NCBI GenBank assembly: GCA_027077795.1
Contig: JALWTT010000015.1
Span: forward strand, 1 to 64,000
From: Thermotogaceae bacterium
GTDB taxonomy: Bacteria; Thermotogota; Thermotogae; Thermotogales; Thermotogaceae
Direction of reading: 5' to 3'
Length of the DNA stretch: 64,000 nt
Position numbers and translations under genes: made by a program
The notes under the pieces: model-generated
Seen by the model: the letters and a program-made list of their open reading frames with translations, nothing else
Database searches by the model: none
What the model was told of the DNA's origin: nothing
Shown here: positions 42,669 through 53,862 of the stretch, piece by piece
Position numbering within the stretch: the first letter of the stretch is position 1
Layout of the letters: every line of letters starts with the position of its first letter

Positions 42669-45600
42669 TCTGAGAGCCGTTGCGAGGAAATTTAACATGG
42701 ATTTGAATGGCGATGTGAAAATCGTCAGTGTGAACTTTTCTATAGCAGATGACACAGTCTATGTGGAGCTTGAAGGAGAACTGAATGGTGGTGGGATGGA
42801 GCTCAGAAGAAAGATGGAGGATTTTTTAAACGCTCGTGTGGTGTTCTTTGGCGAGAATTTCAAGAACTATTCACCGGTTGAGTATCTTAAGGAAAAGCTT
42901 GCCAATGGAGTAAGGATAGATATTCAATTTGATGGAATGGAAGTTTTGATACGAGTCCCTGGAGATTTCGCCAGAGACAGGATCAAGAGGAAGCTACTCT
43001 CAGTAAAAGAAGAATTGAAAAGAAGATTTAAAGGAGTAAAACTGAAGTTGAAGGTAGATGAGGAATTCTTCAAGAAGATAGAAGAAAACGTTAAAAAAAC
43101 TCAAAGAGTTTTCGTGAATGATTTCAAACCAGTTGAGCCTCCGAAGGTGGAATTGAAAAACGGCGATGTGGTTTTTGGAAAGAAGCCTAAGAGAACCGTT
43201 CATTACCCTTCCAACTTGCCTACATTCGGGAGCGAGATATCAGTTCTAGGGGAGATATTCAAGGTGGAAGAAAGATCGGGGAAACGAAGATCGATCCTTT
43301 TGTATATCACGGATAAGGTGGATTCGATCATCGTCAGGATACCGGACAAGTTTGTAGATTCCGTTGCCAAAGGGTTAAAGGTGGGGGATGCTGTTGTGGC
43401 CACTGGGATTCTCACCACAGATCCGACACTCTCTGGAGATCCTGTGGTTGTGGCAAAGGGTTTGTCCATTGCTGAGATGGAAAAGAGGGTGGACAATTCT
43501 CAGGATAAAAGAGTGGAGTTGCATGCACACACTAAATACAGCGATTTGGACTCGGTCTTGAGTATAGACAGTTACGTGAAGAGACTGAAGGAGTGGGGTC
43601 ACAGAGCAGCTGCAATAACTGATCACGGAAATGTTCAGGGAATAATAGAGTTCTATCGCGTGGCGAAGTCAGCTGGAATAAAGCCCATATTTGGTATGGA
43701 AGGCTATATGGTGAACGATGTTGAACCCATATACCGTGGTGAAATAGATGGAGATATATCCAATATGAGATATGTCGTTCTCGACCTTGAAACGAGTGGG
43801 CTTGATCCGGCTAGATCAGAGATAGTTGAAATCGGTGCGGTCAAGATAGAAAAAGGAAGAGTGGTAGATGAGTTTCAATCACTTGTGAAACCCAGAAAAG
43901 GTATGAGTAGGATAAGTGAAAGGATAACGGGAATTACAGATGAGATGTTGAAGAATCATCCCCCGATAGAGGAAGTCTTGCCGAGATTCTTGAATTTCCT
44001 AGGAGATTCCATAATAATCGCTCACAATGCATCGTTTGACTACAGATTCATGAGGTACTGGGTAAGAGAAATCACAGGCCAGGATTTCGAGAGGCCTTAT
44101 ATAGATACCTTGGCACTTTCTAGAGCTCTCCTGACTATGTCCAGCTATTCCCTGGATAAGGTCGCCGCAAAGTTGAACATGGAGAGCTTTAAGCATCATC
44201 GAGCAATGGATGACGCCAGGGTAACAGCGAAGATTTTCCTGAAGTTCATGGATATGCTCAAGGGAATAGGGATAAAGAAGCTTTCGGATATAGAAAAGCT
44301 CAGAAAAGACATAGATATAAGATCTATAAGGCCGAACCATGTAACCATCCTTGTAAAAAACAAAAAAGGTTTGAGAAATCTCTACGAGATAGTTTCAAAG
44401 TCCCATGTAGATTATTTCCATAATGTTCCCAGAATTCCTAAGAGTCTTCTCAGTGAGTTGAGGGAAGGACTTCTCATTGGGAGTGCATGTTCTAGGGGAG
44501 AAGTGGTGGAAGCAGTTTTAGATGGGGCAAACGATGCGGAGATAGAAGAAATAATGAAATTTTACGATTTTATAGAGGTCATGCCACTCAAAAACTTCGA
44601 AGAAAATATCAGAAATAGGATGAAAGATGTTTACAAAATTATATATAAAAAAGCTAAAGATCTTGGAATTCCTGTTGTCATGACTGGGGATGTACATTTT
44701 CTGGATCCTGAGGATTACAAGTTTAGGATGGCTCTTCTGTCCCCACAAAAGGGTGAAAACATGCGCCAACCGGAATTGTATCTCAGAACAACAGAAGAGA
44801 TGCTGAAAGAGGCAGAAATTATCTTTGAAAGTGAGACGGTTGCAAAGGAGATAGTCGTTGAAAACACAAACAGAATAGCCGATATGGTGGAGGAGATTCA
44901 GCCACTTGAGGGGAAGCTTCATCCACCGGTTATAGAAGGTGCTGAGGAAGAGGTCAGAAACCTTTCCATTCAAAAGGCTAAGGAGATTTATGGAGATCCT
45001 TTACCCGACCTGATCCAAAAAAGACTTGAGAAGGAGCTAGATGCGATAATAGGGCATGGGTACGCTGTTCTCTATCTGATAGCCAAGAGGATAGTTGATA
45101 GATCGAAAAAGGACGGATATATCGTCGGGTCTAGGGGGTCAGTTGGGTCTTCTCTGGTTGCACATTTTCTAGGGATAACCGAAGTGAATCCTCTTCCCCC
45201 ACATTATGTATGCCCCAACTGTAAGCATGTTGAGTTTGCAGAAGGTTACGGCTCAGGTTACGACCTTCCGGAGAAGAGATGTCCAGTTTGTGGACATGAG
45301 ATGATCAGAAATGGTCAAGATATACCGTTTGAGGTCTTCATGGGGTTTAAGGGGGACAAAGTGCCAGATATAGATTTGAACTTCTCAGGAGAGTATCAGG
45401 AAAAAGCTCACAGATACATTGAGAAGCTCTTTGGAAAAGATCATGTGTACAGAGCAGGAACTATAAGTACCGTGGCTGAAAGAAGTGCTAGGGGTTATGT
45501 GAAGAGCTTTGAAGAAAAGCTTGGGGTTCAACTTAGGAAGGCAGAATTTGAGCGAATAGTCATGGGAATAACCGGCGTTAAGAGAACAACAGGTCAACAT

Positions 45601-46782
45601 CCAGGTGGCCTCATGATAATTCCCAGAGATTATGAGGTTTACGATTTCACTCCTGTTCAATTTCCGGCAAACGATAGAAAATCTCGAGTTTTGACAACTC
45701 ACTTTGCTTATGAACACATCCATGATGACATAGTGAAGCTTGATGCACTCGGCCACGACGATCCAACATTCGTGAAGTATCTCCAGGAGATCACCGGAGT
45801 GGATCCAATGACCATTCCGATGAACGATCCAGATACCTTGAAGATTTTTTCATCAACAGCTCCTCTTGGGGTAAATCCGAAAGAGCTTGGAACGGATGTT
45901 GGAACACTAGGAATTCCAGAGTTTGGGACAAGATTTGTTAGAGGAATGTTACAGGAGACGAGACCTAAAAGCTTTGCTGAGCTTGTCAGGATTTCAGGAC
46001 TTTCACATGGCACGGATGTGTGGCTCAACAACGCCAGGGATTGGATTAACTCCGGACTGGCAACTCTGTCAGATGTCATATCCTGTCGCGACGATATAAT
46101 GAACTTTCTCATACACAAAGGGATGGATCCCTCGAAAGCCTTCAGGATAATGGAAAAAGTTAGGAAAGGCAAGGGGATATCCGAGGAAGATGAAAAGGAT
46201 ATGAGGAAGGTAAAAGTCCCAAAATGGTTCATAGAGTCTTGTAAGAAGATCAAGTACCTGTTTCCAAAGGCTCACGCTGTTGCTTACGTGAGTATGGCTT
46301 TCAGGATAGCTTACTTCAAAGTTCACTATCCCCTGGCGTTTTACTCCGCGTATTTCAGCATAAAGGGTGACGAATTCAACATAGATGCGATACTCGGAGG
46401 AAAAGAGAGTATAAGAAGGAGACTTTCTGTTCTCTATTCTATGACTGATAAGGATGTCCAAGATAAAAATGAAGAAGCGGTTCTAGAATTGGCACTTGAA
46501 ATGATCCTTCGGGGATATGATTTCCTACCACCGGATATAGAAAAGTCCGACTCTAAAAGATTCCTCACGGAGGGAGATAGGCTTCGAATACCTTTCAACA
46601 AGCTTCCCGGTCTTGGAACAAGTGTAGCCGAATCCATAGTGAAGGCCAGGAAGGAAAAGCCATTTTCATCAGTGGAAGATCTGATGAAACGAACCAAAGT
46701 TAACAAATCTCACGTTGAAATCATGAAGAGATACAACGTTCTTGGTTCCATACCAGAAACTGATCAGATCACACTGTTTTAA
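42649..46782 (+). CDS. polC: DNA polymerase III alpha subunit, PolC type
   Basis: ATG 42649 follows GGGAGGAAG; the 27 bases of frame upstream overlap ruvC and are not needed. The 1377-residue protein has an N-terminal domain, an OB fold (about 200-280), PHP (LHAHTKYSDLDSVLSIDSY, about 290), an inserted proofreading exonuclease (VVLDLETSGLDPARSEIVEI, about 375), the polymerase core, a four-cysteine zinc site (CPNCKH, CPVCGH, about 855-880), the catalytic VPDIDLNFSGEYQ and a C-terminal helix-hairpin-helix. It copies the chromosome with proofreading. The exonuclease acids D-E are intact. Confidence 0.97.
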   Translation: MAVGNDSLRAVARKFNMDLNGDVKIVSVNFSIADDTVYVELEGELNGGGMELRRKMEDFLNARVVFFGENFKNYSPVEYLKEKLANGVRIDIQFDGMEVLIRVPGDFARDRIKRKLLSVKEELKRRFKGVKLKLKVDEEFFKKIEENVKKTQRVFVNDFKPVEPPKVELKNGDVVFGKKPKRTVHYPSNLPTFGSEISVLGEIFKVEERSGKRRSILLYITDKVDSIIVRIPDKFVDSVAKGLKVGDAVVATGILTTDPTLSGDPVVVAKGLSIAEMEKRVDNSQDKRVELHAHTKYSDLDSVLSIDSYVKRLKEWGHRAAAITDHGNVQGIIEFYRVAKSAGIKPIFGMEGYMVNDVEPIYRGEIDGDISNMRYVVLDLETSGLDPARSEIVEIGAVKIEKGRVVDEFQSLVKPRKGMSRISERITGITDEMLKNHPPIEEVLPRFLNFLGDSIIIAHNASFDYRFMRYWVREITGQDFERPYIDTLALSRALLTMSSYSLDKVAAKLNMESFKHHRAMDDARVTAKIFLKFMDMLKGIGIKKLSDIEKLRKDIDIRSIRPNHVTILVKNKKGLRNLYEIVSKSHVDYFHNVPRIPKSLLSELREGLLIGSACSRGEVVEAVLDGANDAEIEEIMKFYDFIEVMPLKNFEENIRNRMKDVYKIIYKKAKDLGIPVVMTGDVHFLDPEDYKFRMALLSPQKGENMRQPELYLRTTEEMLKEAEIIFESETVAKEIVVENTNRIADMVEEIQPLEGKLHPPVIEGAEEEVRNLSIQKAKEIYGDPLPDLIQKRLEKELDAIIGHGYAVLYLIAKRIVDRSKKDGYIVGSRGSVGSSLVAHFLGITEVNPLPPHYVCPNCKHVEFAEGYGSGYDLPEKRCPVCGHEMIRNGQDIPFEVFMGFKGDKVPDIDLNFSGEYQEKAHRYIEKLFGKDHVYRAGTISTVAERSARGYVKSFEEKLGVQLRKAEFERIVMGITGVKRTTGQHPGGLMIIPRDYEVYDFTPVQFPANDRKSRVLTTHFAYEHIHDDIVKLDALGHDDPTFVKYLQEITGVDPMTIPMNDPDTLKIFSSTAPLGVNPKELGTDVGTLGIPEFGTRFVRGMLQETRPKSFAELVRISGLSHGTDVWLNNARDWINSGLATLSDVISCRDDIMNFLIHKGMDPSKAFRIMEKVRKGKGISEEDEKDMRKVKVPKWFIESCKKIKYLFPKAHAVAYVSMAFRIAYFKVHYPLAFYSAYFSIKGDEFNIDAILGGKESIRRRLSVLYSMTDKDVQDKNEEAVLELALEMILRGYDFLPPDIEKSDSKRFLTEGDRLRIPFNKLPGLGTSVAESIVKARKEKPFSSVEDLMKRTKVNKSHVEIMKRYNVLGSIPETDQITLF

Positions 46783-46829
46783 CAAACTTCTGATTCAGAT
46801 TTCCCCTTTCCACTGGTCTGATTGAAAGC

Positions 46830-46858
46830 TTGAAATTCCTCGTTTCGATGTATAAAAT
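46830..46858 (+). promoter_or_regulatory. Predicted promoter of the L21 operon
   Basis: TTGAAA (46830-46835) and TAAAAT (46853-46858) are 17 bases apart, in the gap between polC and rplU. The transcript would begin near 46865. Confidence 0.55.
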
Positions 46859-46864
46859 ACACCA

Positions 46865-46941
46865 GACGCTCGGGTGAGCGAAAGAGCTCTGTTGTGGAGA
46901 CGCGAAGCCCGGCGAATGTGATTCCGGAAGGAGGTGGATGT
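46865..46941 (+). ncRNA. Candidate structured 5' leader of the L21 operon
   Basis: Leader of about 77 bases, G+C-richer than its surroundings. A hairpin CGCTC-GGGT-GAGCG (46873-46886) is followed by more pairing potential before GGAAGGAGGTGG. This may be an autoregulatory ribosomal-protein leader of the L21 type; the match to that RNA family is not verified. Confidence 0.35.
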
Positions 46942-47262
46942 GTGTACGCTGTTATAGCAGATTCGGGAAGGCAGTACAAGGTGGAAGAAGGAAAGTACGT
47001 ATACACCGAAAAGCAGAAGGACAAGCAGCCTGGAGATGAGATACTTTTCGAGAGAGTGATGCTTGTAAAAAAAGACGACGGAGAGGTTCTCATTGGCAAA
47101 CCATACTTGCAGAACGTAGTTGTCAAGGGCAAGGTCATCGAGCACAAGAAAGCCAGAAAGATCCGTGGAATGAAGTTCAGGCCTAGGAAGAACTCAAAAA
47201 CTGTTGAAAACCACAGGCAATGGTACACAGCAGTTATGATCGAGAAAATCGAATTCAGATGA
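46942..47262 (+). CDS. rplU: 50S ribosomal protein bL21
   Basis: GTG 46942 follows AAGGAGGTGGATGT; an upstream frame beginning at 46894 would include the ribosome-binding site. The 106-residue protein starts YAVIADSGRQYKVEEGKYV and holds KKARKIRGMKFRPRKNSK, as in L21. It binds 23S rRNA early in assembly. The stop overlaps the prp start (ATGA). Confidence 0.95.
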   Translation: MYAVIADSGRQYKVEEGKYVYTEKQKDKQPGDEILFERVMLVKKDDGEVLIGKPYLQNVVVKGKVIEHKKARKIRGMKFRPRKNSKTVENHRQWYTAVMIEKIEFR

Positions 47263-47543
47263 TAGAAGTGGTCTTTGATAAAAACGGCTTTATCGCCAGC
47301 GGACACGCTGATTTTGATGAGTATGGGAAAGACATAGTCTGCTCGGCCATAAGTTCGGTTCTTCAGCATACGGCAAATGTTCTAGTCCTTATGGGAGCCA
47401 AGATTGACAGGAGAAAGGGGTATCTGAAAGTTTGGGAGATCCCGATGAACGAATGCACCGATAAAATTTTGAAAGCCACTCTGGGGTTCCTAATTGGGAT
47501 CCAGAGAAAGTACCCAAAAAACCTCTATGTGGAGGTGAGATGA
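47259..47543 (+). CDS. prp: Ribosomal-processing cysteine protease Prp
   Basis: The 94-residue YsxB-type protein keeps the family features [19 protein letters not shown]: His (SGHA) and Cys (VCSAIS) of the catalytic pair. In Firmicutes it removes an N-terminal extension of L27. It lies between L21 and L27, as in Firmicutes and Thermotogota. Here the adjacent L27 has no extension to remove. ATG 47259 overlaps the rplU stop. Confidence 0.9.
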   Translation: MIEVVFDKNGFIASGHADFDEYGKDIVCSAISSVLQHTANVLVLMGAKIDRRKGYLKVWEIPMNECTDKILKATLGFLIGIQRKYPKNLYVEVR

Positions 47544-47544
47544 G

Positions 47545-47784
47545 ATGGCGACGGATGTTAACAAGAGAGATAGTAATCCTAAATACCTTGGGGTTAAGGT
47601 TGGAGATGGGCAGTTCGTTAAAGCTGGGAATATCTTAGTTAGACAGAGGGGTACGAAGATACATCCTGGGAAAAACGTTGGAATGGGTAGAGATTTCACT
47701 CTTTTTGCATTGATCGATGGTTATGTGAGGTTTCAAATCAGGAAAAACCGGAAGTTTGTATCAGTTTTGGAGGGCAGCAAATGA
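47545..47784 (+). CDS. rpmA: 50S ribosomal protein bL27 with a shortened N-terminal tail
   Basis: The 79-residue protein keeps the L27 body ([38 protein letters not shown]), but the N-terminus is MATDVNK instead of the usual AHKKG-x-G-x-x-x-NG tail. About six residues, two lysines and the glycines are missing. That tail reaches the peptidyl-transferase centre and stabilises tRNA substrates. GGAGGTGAG precedes the ATG, so the start is firm. No extension cleavable by Prp is present. Confidence 0.93.
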   Translation: MATDVNKRDSNPKYLGVKVGDGQFVKAGNILVRQRGTKIHPGKNVGMGRDFTLFALIDGYVRFQIRKNRKFVSVLEGSK

Positions 47785-48338
47785 GATCTCGTGATATAGC
47801 GCTCGTTGGTGTGTTCTCAGCGCTATCATTTGGGCTTATGTTTCTTGAGATCCCGATTTTGCCGTTTGTAAACTTTTTGAAGTACGATCCTAGTGAAATT
47901 TCGGCGCTTCTTTTGGCGCTCAACACTGGGATTCTCCAAGGAGTCTTAGTTGTACTGGTGAAAGACATTCTGTTTTACTTCGCGAGGTCTGGAGACATAA
48001 TAGGCATAGGAATGAACATGCTAGCTGGAACTCTTTTCATCTTTCTTGCTGTAAGATTTTGGAGAAGAAAGATTGTATCAGCTTCGTCGTCTGTTGGTGT
48101 TACCAGTATAGCGATGACGATCCTAAATGCCGGGGTTATCCCAGTGTATTTCGTGGTTATGAAATGGGGCTCGGCCTTGCAGGGTTTTGAGTTCTTTTTG
48201 AAAGTTTGGTGGGGAATACTGGCCTTCAATTTGATCAAATTTTCAATAGATTACGTGTTGACAGTTCTGATAAATAAAAGGGTCAAAGGTATCTTTTCAG
48301 GTAACTTGGAATCGAAAGGAGGAATGAAAAATGGCTAG
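47781..48338 (+). CDS. ECF transporter substrate-binding component, RibU-like
   Basis: The 185-residue membrane protein has about six helices and [20 protein letters not shown], the RibU hallmark between TM1 and TM2, followed by GPLxGxx-type [12 protein letters not shown]. It would capture riboflavin for a shared ECF module encoded elsewhere. No FMN riboswitch is visible upstream. It overlaps rpmA by four bases (ATGA) and rplM by eight, so it is co-translated with ribosomal proteins. Confidence 0.8.
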   Translation: MRSRDIALVGVFSALSFGLMFLEIPILPFVNFLKYDPSEISALLLALNTGILQGVLVVLVKDILFYFARSGDIIGIGMNMLAGTLFIFLAVRFWRRKIVSASSSVGVTSIAMTILNAGVIPVYFVVMKWGSALQGFEFFLKVWWGILAFNLIKFSIDYVLTVLINKRVKGIFSGNLESKGGMKNG

Positions 48339-48774
48339 ACCTTTACCTCAGCAGAAAAGCTATGTTGCAAAAGATGTGGAGAAGAAATGGTATCTCGTTG
48401 ATGCCTCTGGAAAAGTTCTTGGACGATTGGCCAATAAGATAGCAGTTGTATTAATGGGCAAGCACAAGCCAACTTATACGCCCCATGTGGACACAGGGGA
48501 TTATGTAGTAGTGGTCAACGCAGACAAGATAGTCTTGACTGGAAAAAAGCTTGATCAGAAGAAGTATTACAGACACTCTGGGTACCCCGGAGGTTTGAAG
48601 GAACTCACGGCAAGGCAAATGTTTGGGAAGCATCCGGAGAAGGTGATATACCTGGCTGTTAGGAGGATGCTTCCAAAGAACAAGCTTGGGAGGCACATGT
48701 TGAGAAAGCTCAAGGTGTACGCTGGACCTGAGCATCCACATCAAGCTCAAAAACCGGAACCTTTGGAATTCTGA
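48331..48774 (+). CDS. rplM: 50S ribosomal protein uL13
   Basis: The 147-residue protein carries [49 protein letters not shown] and [17 protein letters not shown], as in L13. It binds 23S rRNA and starts assembly. GGAGGAATGA precedes the ATG. rpsI follows after 16 bases, the universal pair. Confidence 0.97.
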   Translation: MARPLPQQKSYVAKDVEKKWYLVDASGKVLGRLANKIAVVLMGKHKPTYTPHVDTGDYVVVVNADKIVLTGKKLDQKKYYRHSGYPGGLKELTARQMFGKHPEKVIYLAVRRMLPKNKLGRHMLRKLKVYAGPEHPHQAQKPEPLEF

Positions 48775-48790
48775 ATAGGAGGGATGAATT

Positions 48791-49204
48791 GTGAACAGTT
48801 TCTACGGAACTGGTAGGAGGAAGATGGCATCTGCAAGGATTTATATGAGGCCAGGGAACGGTGATGTTTTTATAAACGGAAAAAGGATGGAAGGGGACTC
48901 CCTAGAGGATAAATTTTTGAAATATCTTGGAAACATGGTATGGGTTAAGCATGCACTCGAACCGCTATATGTTACAGATACCACTGGCAAATTTGATTTT
49001 TCGATAAGGGTAAACGGTGGGGGAAAATCAGGCCAGGCTGGGGCTATGAGACTTGGTATAGCAAGGGCACTTCTTCAATACGATGCCGAACTGAGGCCCA
49101 TCCTCAAATCCAAAAAGCTTCTAACCAGAGATCCAAGGATGGTTGAGAGAAAGAAGTACGGTCTGAAGAAGGCGAGGAGAGCACCCCAGTTTTCCAAGAG
49201 ATGA
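48791..49204 (+). CDS. rpsI: 30S ribosomal protein uS9
   Basis: The 137-residue protein has [19 protein letters not shown] at the start and ends in the basic tail [20 protein letters not shown]...FSKR that touches the P-site tRNA. GTG 48791 has AGGAGGGATG upstream. dnaG starts five bases after the stop. Confidence 0.97.
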   Translation: MNSFYGTGRRKMASARIYMRPGNGDVFINGKRMEGDSLEDKFLKYLGNMVWVKHALEPLYVTDTTGKFDFSIRVNGGGKSGQAGAMRLGIARALLQYDAELRPILKSKKLLTRDPRMVERKKYGLKKARRAPQFSKR

Positions 49205-49208
49205 TTTG

Positions 49209-50939
49209 ATGGTTCCAAAAGAAATCATAGAAGAGGTCAAGAGTCGCCTTGATATAGTCGATGTGATCTCTGAATATATAAATTTAGAGAGAGTGGGTAG
49301 ATACTACAGGGCGCTATGCCCATTTCATACAGAAACGCGCCCTTCTTTTTATGTAAGTCCTGATTTGCAGAGGTACAAATGTTTTGGGTGTGGTGCAAGT
49401 GGTGATGTTATAAAGTTCGTTCAAGAAATGGAGAACATATCGTTCTACGAAGCTTTAGAAAAGTTGGCTAAGAAAGTGGGAATAGATGTTTCTAAATACA
49501 GGTCTGAAAGTAGCGATTATTCCAGGTATACGTCATATATGAAAGCCCTCATGGAAGAGTATATGAAGGAGTTCTGGTCCAGTGATGATGCCATTAGGTA
49601 CATGAAAGACCGTGGATTTGGAGAGAAGGAGATGAAAGAATTTGGGCTTGGTTACTCTCCTGTTGGATCGGATGTTCCCGAAAGAGTTGCCAGAAAATTG
49701 GGGTTAAATCCAGTAGATGTAGCGAATTTTGGCAGTGCTTTTCTATCAGGTGATAAACTAAAGGACATATTTGAAGGTCGAGTGATATTCCCGATAAAGA
49801 ACGAGTCAGGAGATGTGGTGGCATTTGGGGGAAGGTTGATAGGCGATGGAAATCCCAAGTACATCAACTCTAGGGATACGAGATACTTTTCCAAGTCTAG
49901 AATACTGTTTCTTCTCGACAAAGCTAAGAAGGTGATAAAATCTGTGGATGTTGCTATAATAGTCGAAGGTTACATGGATGCTTATGCAATGCACAGGAGT
50001 AATTTGAGGAATTCCGTTGCTGTTCTTGGAACGGCTTTGACAGCTCAGCATGCGTCACGCCTTTCTGGATTGACGAAGAACGCGGTTTTGGCATTCGACA
50101 GTGATAGTGCTGGGAGAAAAGCCGCCCTTAGATCGCTCTCCATGCTTCTTCCAAGAGGTTTTGATATTCTCGTTGTAAAGTGGCCTAAAAAGGATGCCGA
50201 CGATACTTTGAGGATTCTAGGGATAAACGGCGTAGAGAAAGCTATGGAGAGTGCTCTACCATATGAGGAGTTCATTGTCGAAAGTGTTGCGATAGACTAT
50301 GACCTCTCGAAAGCGTCTGGCCTTGAGAAGTTCGCGAGATCCATAGGTGAATGGGCATCGGAGGTTGAAAAGTATGGGAGCAGTGTTCGTGCTAAGTCGT
50401 TGATAGAAAAGGCAGCGGAATTCTCAGGACTGTCCGTTGAAGATATGGAGAGGTTTACCAGGGGAGAACCATTTGATGAGGGGAACCCAAAGAGATTCGG
50501 GCCAGAGGATGAGATCATCTTCATATTCTTCAACGACGAGAATTTGAGAGAAGCAATACTGAATCTGGATAGAGAACTCTTCAGTGAAAACTTGAGGGAA
50601 TTTCTGAAAGCTTATGAAAAGAAGAGAGATTTGAACCTCGCCCTTGAAGAAGTGTCTAACGAGATCGGGGATTGGATTTTTGGAGTGCTGAAAGATCTTC
50701 CAGCATCCGGAGATTCAAGAAAGGTGCTCGATGATGCTGTCAGAAAGCTTGAAATCCTCAAATTGAGGAAAAGGCTTGAGGAAATAGACAATATGATACC
50801 AAATGCTGAAGGTGAGGAGAAAAAGGTTCTTTTGAATGCTAGGATGGAGATCGTCAGGCAAATTAAAGCCCTCGAAAGGGGGGTGAATTTAGGTGGATGG
50901 AGAGACGGTAGAAAAGGTGATCAGCCCAAAAATAGATAG
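49209..50939 (+). CDS. dnaG: DNA primase DnaG
   Basis: The 576-residue enzyme has the CHC2 zinc ribbon ([30 protein letters not shown], about residues 36-70), the TOPRIM core with [13 protein letters not shown] (Glu, about 255) and [12 protein letters not shown] (DxD), and a helical C-terminus for helicase binding. It makes RNA primers for PolC. ATG 49209 is taken over TTG 49206. The end overlaps rpoD by 47 bases. Confidence 0.96.
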   Translation: MVPKEIIEEVKSRLDIVDVISEYINLERVGRYYRALCPFHTETRPSFYVSPDLQRYKCFGCGASGDVIKFVQEMENISFYEALEKLAKKVGIDVSKYRSESSDYSRYTSYMKALMEEYMKEFWSSDDAIRYMKDRGFGEKEMKEFGLGYSPVGSDVPERVARKLGLNPVDVANFGSAFLSGDKLKDIFEGRVIFPIKNESGDVVAFGGRLIGDGNPKYINSRDTRYFSKSRILFLLDKAKKVIKSVDVAIIVEGYMDAYAMHRSNLRNSVAVLGTALTAQHASRLSGLTKNAVLAFDSDSAGRKAALRSLSMLLPRGFDILVVKWPKKDADDTLRILGINGVEKAMESALPYEEFIVESVAIDYDLSKASGLEKFARSIGEWASEVEKYGSSVRAKSLIEKAAEFSGLSVEDMERFTRGEPFDEGNPKRFGPEDEIIFIFFNDENLREAILNLDRELFSENLREFLKAYEKKRDLNLALEEVSNEIGDWIFGVLKDLPASGDSRKVLDDAVRKLEILKLRKRLEEIDNMIPNAEGEEKKVLLNARMEIVRQIKALERGVNLGGWRDGRKGDQPKNR

Positions 50940-52026
50940 GAAGGTGAAGCAACTCATAAAAGTGGGTAAGAAAAAGGGTTATATCACATATGAAGATATA
51001 GATAAAGCTTTTCCTCCAGATTTCGATGGTTTTAACTCCGATTTGATAGAAAAGATCTATGAAGAGATAGAGAGGAACAGAATAAAGATTTTGGAGAGGG
51101 AGCCTTCTGAAGGTGCCGAGGAGACAGAGGATATAGAAGAGCTTCTAAAAGACGGCGGACCTGAGATGTACGATAACACGTCTCTCAAGGATCCGATAAA
51201 GATGTACCTCAGAGAGATAGGCAAGATTCCCCTTTTAACTCCTTCACAGGAGAGAGAACTTGCCAGGCGTGCTCAGATAGGAGATAGGAGATCAAGGGAA
51301 AAATTGATAACTGCTAACCTGAGACTGGTAGTTTCAATAGCCAAGAGGTATATAGGAAGGGGATTACCGTTCCTTGACCTTATTCAAGAGGGAAATATAG
51401 GACTGCTGAAAGCTGTAGAAAAGTTTGACTGGAGGAAGGGATACAAATTCTCCACATATGCAACATGGTGGATAAGGCAGGCTATAACTAGGGCGATAGC
51501 TGACCAGGCTAGAACGATTAGAGTGCCCGTTCACATGGTGGAAACCATAAATAAACTCAACAAGATAGTGAACGAATACTACAGAGAGCATGGCAAACAA
51601 CCTACAATAGAAGAACTCTCTGTGATTATGGGGAAGCCACCGGAAAAGATAGAAGAAATAATGGAGGCTGCCAAGGAAATAACATCACTTGAGGCACCTA
51701 TTGGAGATGATGATGGAAGCACAGTTGGGGAATCTGTACCTGATGAAAGCGTGAGATCTCCGATGAAAGAAGCTATGAGAACTCTTATAAAAGAAGAGGT
51801 CGAGAGAATTCTCGACACCTTGGGACCTAGGGAAGCAATGGTGTTGAAGATGAGGTATGGGCTTTTAGATGGGAAAGCGAAGACTCTAGAAGAGGTTGGG
51901 CAGTATTTTAATGTTACTAGAGAAAGAATCAGGCAGATAGAGGTTAAAGCTCTCAGGAAGCTCAGACATCCTTCAAGGAGCAGGTATCTGAGGATGCTTT
52001 TGAAACTCCTCGATGAGGAATCTTGA
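50893..52026 (+). CDS. rpoD: Primary sigma factor (sigma-70)
   Basis: The 377-residue protein has a region 1 of about 90 residues, region 1.2 ([20 protein letters not shown]), region 2 ([54 protein letters not shown]), region 3 and region 4 ([20 protein letters not shown]). It directs RNA polymerase to -35/-10 promoters such as that of the tRNA below. GTG 50893 lies six bases after GGGGGTGA, within dnaG. The dnaG-rpoD pair is the classical macromolecular synthesis operon without rpsU. Confidence 0.96.
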   Translation: MDGETVEKVISPKIDRKVKQLIKVGKKKGYITYEDIDKAFPPDFDGFNSDLIEKIYEEIERNRIKILEREPSEGAEETEDIEELLKDGGPEMYDNTSLKDPIKMYLREIGKIPLLTPSQERELARRAQIGDRRSREKLITANLRLVVSIAKRYIGRGLPFLDLIQEGNIGLLKAVEKFDWRKGYKFSTYATWWIRQAITRAIADQARTIRVPVHMVETINKLNKIVNEYYREHGKQPTIEELSVIMGKPPEKIEEIMEAAKEITSLEAPIGDDDGSTVGESVPDESVRSPMKEAMRTLIKEEVERILDTLGPREAMVLKMRYGLLDGKAKTLEEVGQYFNVTRERIRQIEVKALRKLRHPSRSRYLRMLLKLLDEES

Positions 52027-52087
52027 CGTTTATCCTTTTCGTTGTAAAATCCTGAATAGCTGTAGGTGAGTCTACAAAAGGGCTTGA

Positions 52088-52116
52088 TTGACATTTTTTG
52101 GAAAATATGGTATAAT
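52088..52116 (+). promoter_or_regulatory. Perfect consensus promoter of tRNA-Leu
   Basis: TTGACA (52088-52093) and TATAAT (52111-52116) are exactly 17 bases apart, 13 bases before the tRNA. Confidence 0.9.
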
Positions 52117-52129
52117 ATTTTCTTGGACT

Positions 52130-52213
52130 GCCGAGGTGGTGGAATTGGCAGACACGCATGGTTGAGGGCCATGTGGGCTTCGGTCCGTGCGGGTTCAAGT
52201 CCCGCCCTCGGCA
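52130..52213 (+). tRNA. tRNA-Leu, anticodon GAG
   Basis: GCCGAGG (52130-52136) and CCTCGGC (52206-52212) form the acceptor stem. The D-loop holds the invariant GG (TTGGCAGA), the anticodon loop is TTGAGGG on a CATGG/CCATG stem, a long variable arm (GGGCTTCGGTCC) marks class II leucine tRNA, and GCGGGTTCAAGTCCCGC forms the T arm. The 3' CCA is not encoded (ACAA follows), so it is added later. Confidence 0.95.
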
Positions 52214-52215
52214 CA

Positions 52216-52247
52216 AAAAGGGCTCCCTTCGGAGCCCTTTTGCTTTT
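52216..52247 (+). terminator. Terminator after tRNA-Leu
   Basis: AAAAGGGCTCC and GGAGCCCTTTT pair around a CTTC loop, followed by GCTTTTT. It also lies before the stop of the convergent GH4 gene. Confidence 0.9.
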
Positions 52248-52260
52248 TCACAGCTGCATT

Positions 52261-53829
<1,569 letters not shown>

Positions 53830-53862
53830 GCTGCTTTGTAGGACGTCGTAGGAGGGGTGAAG

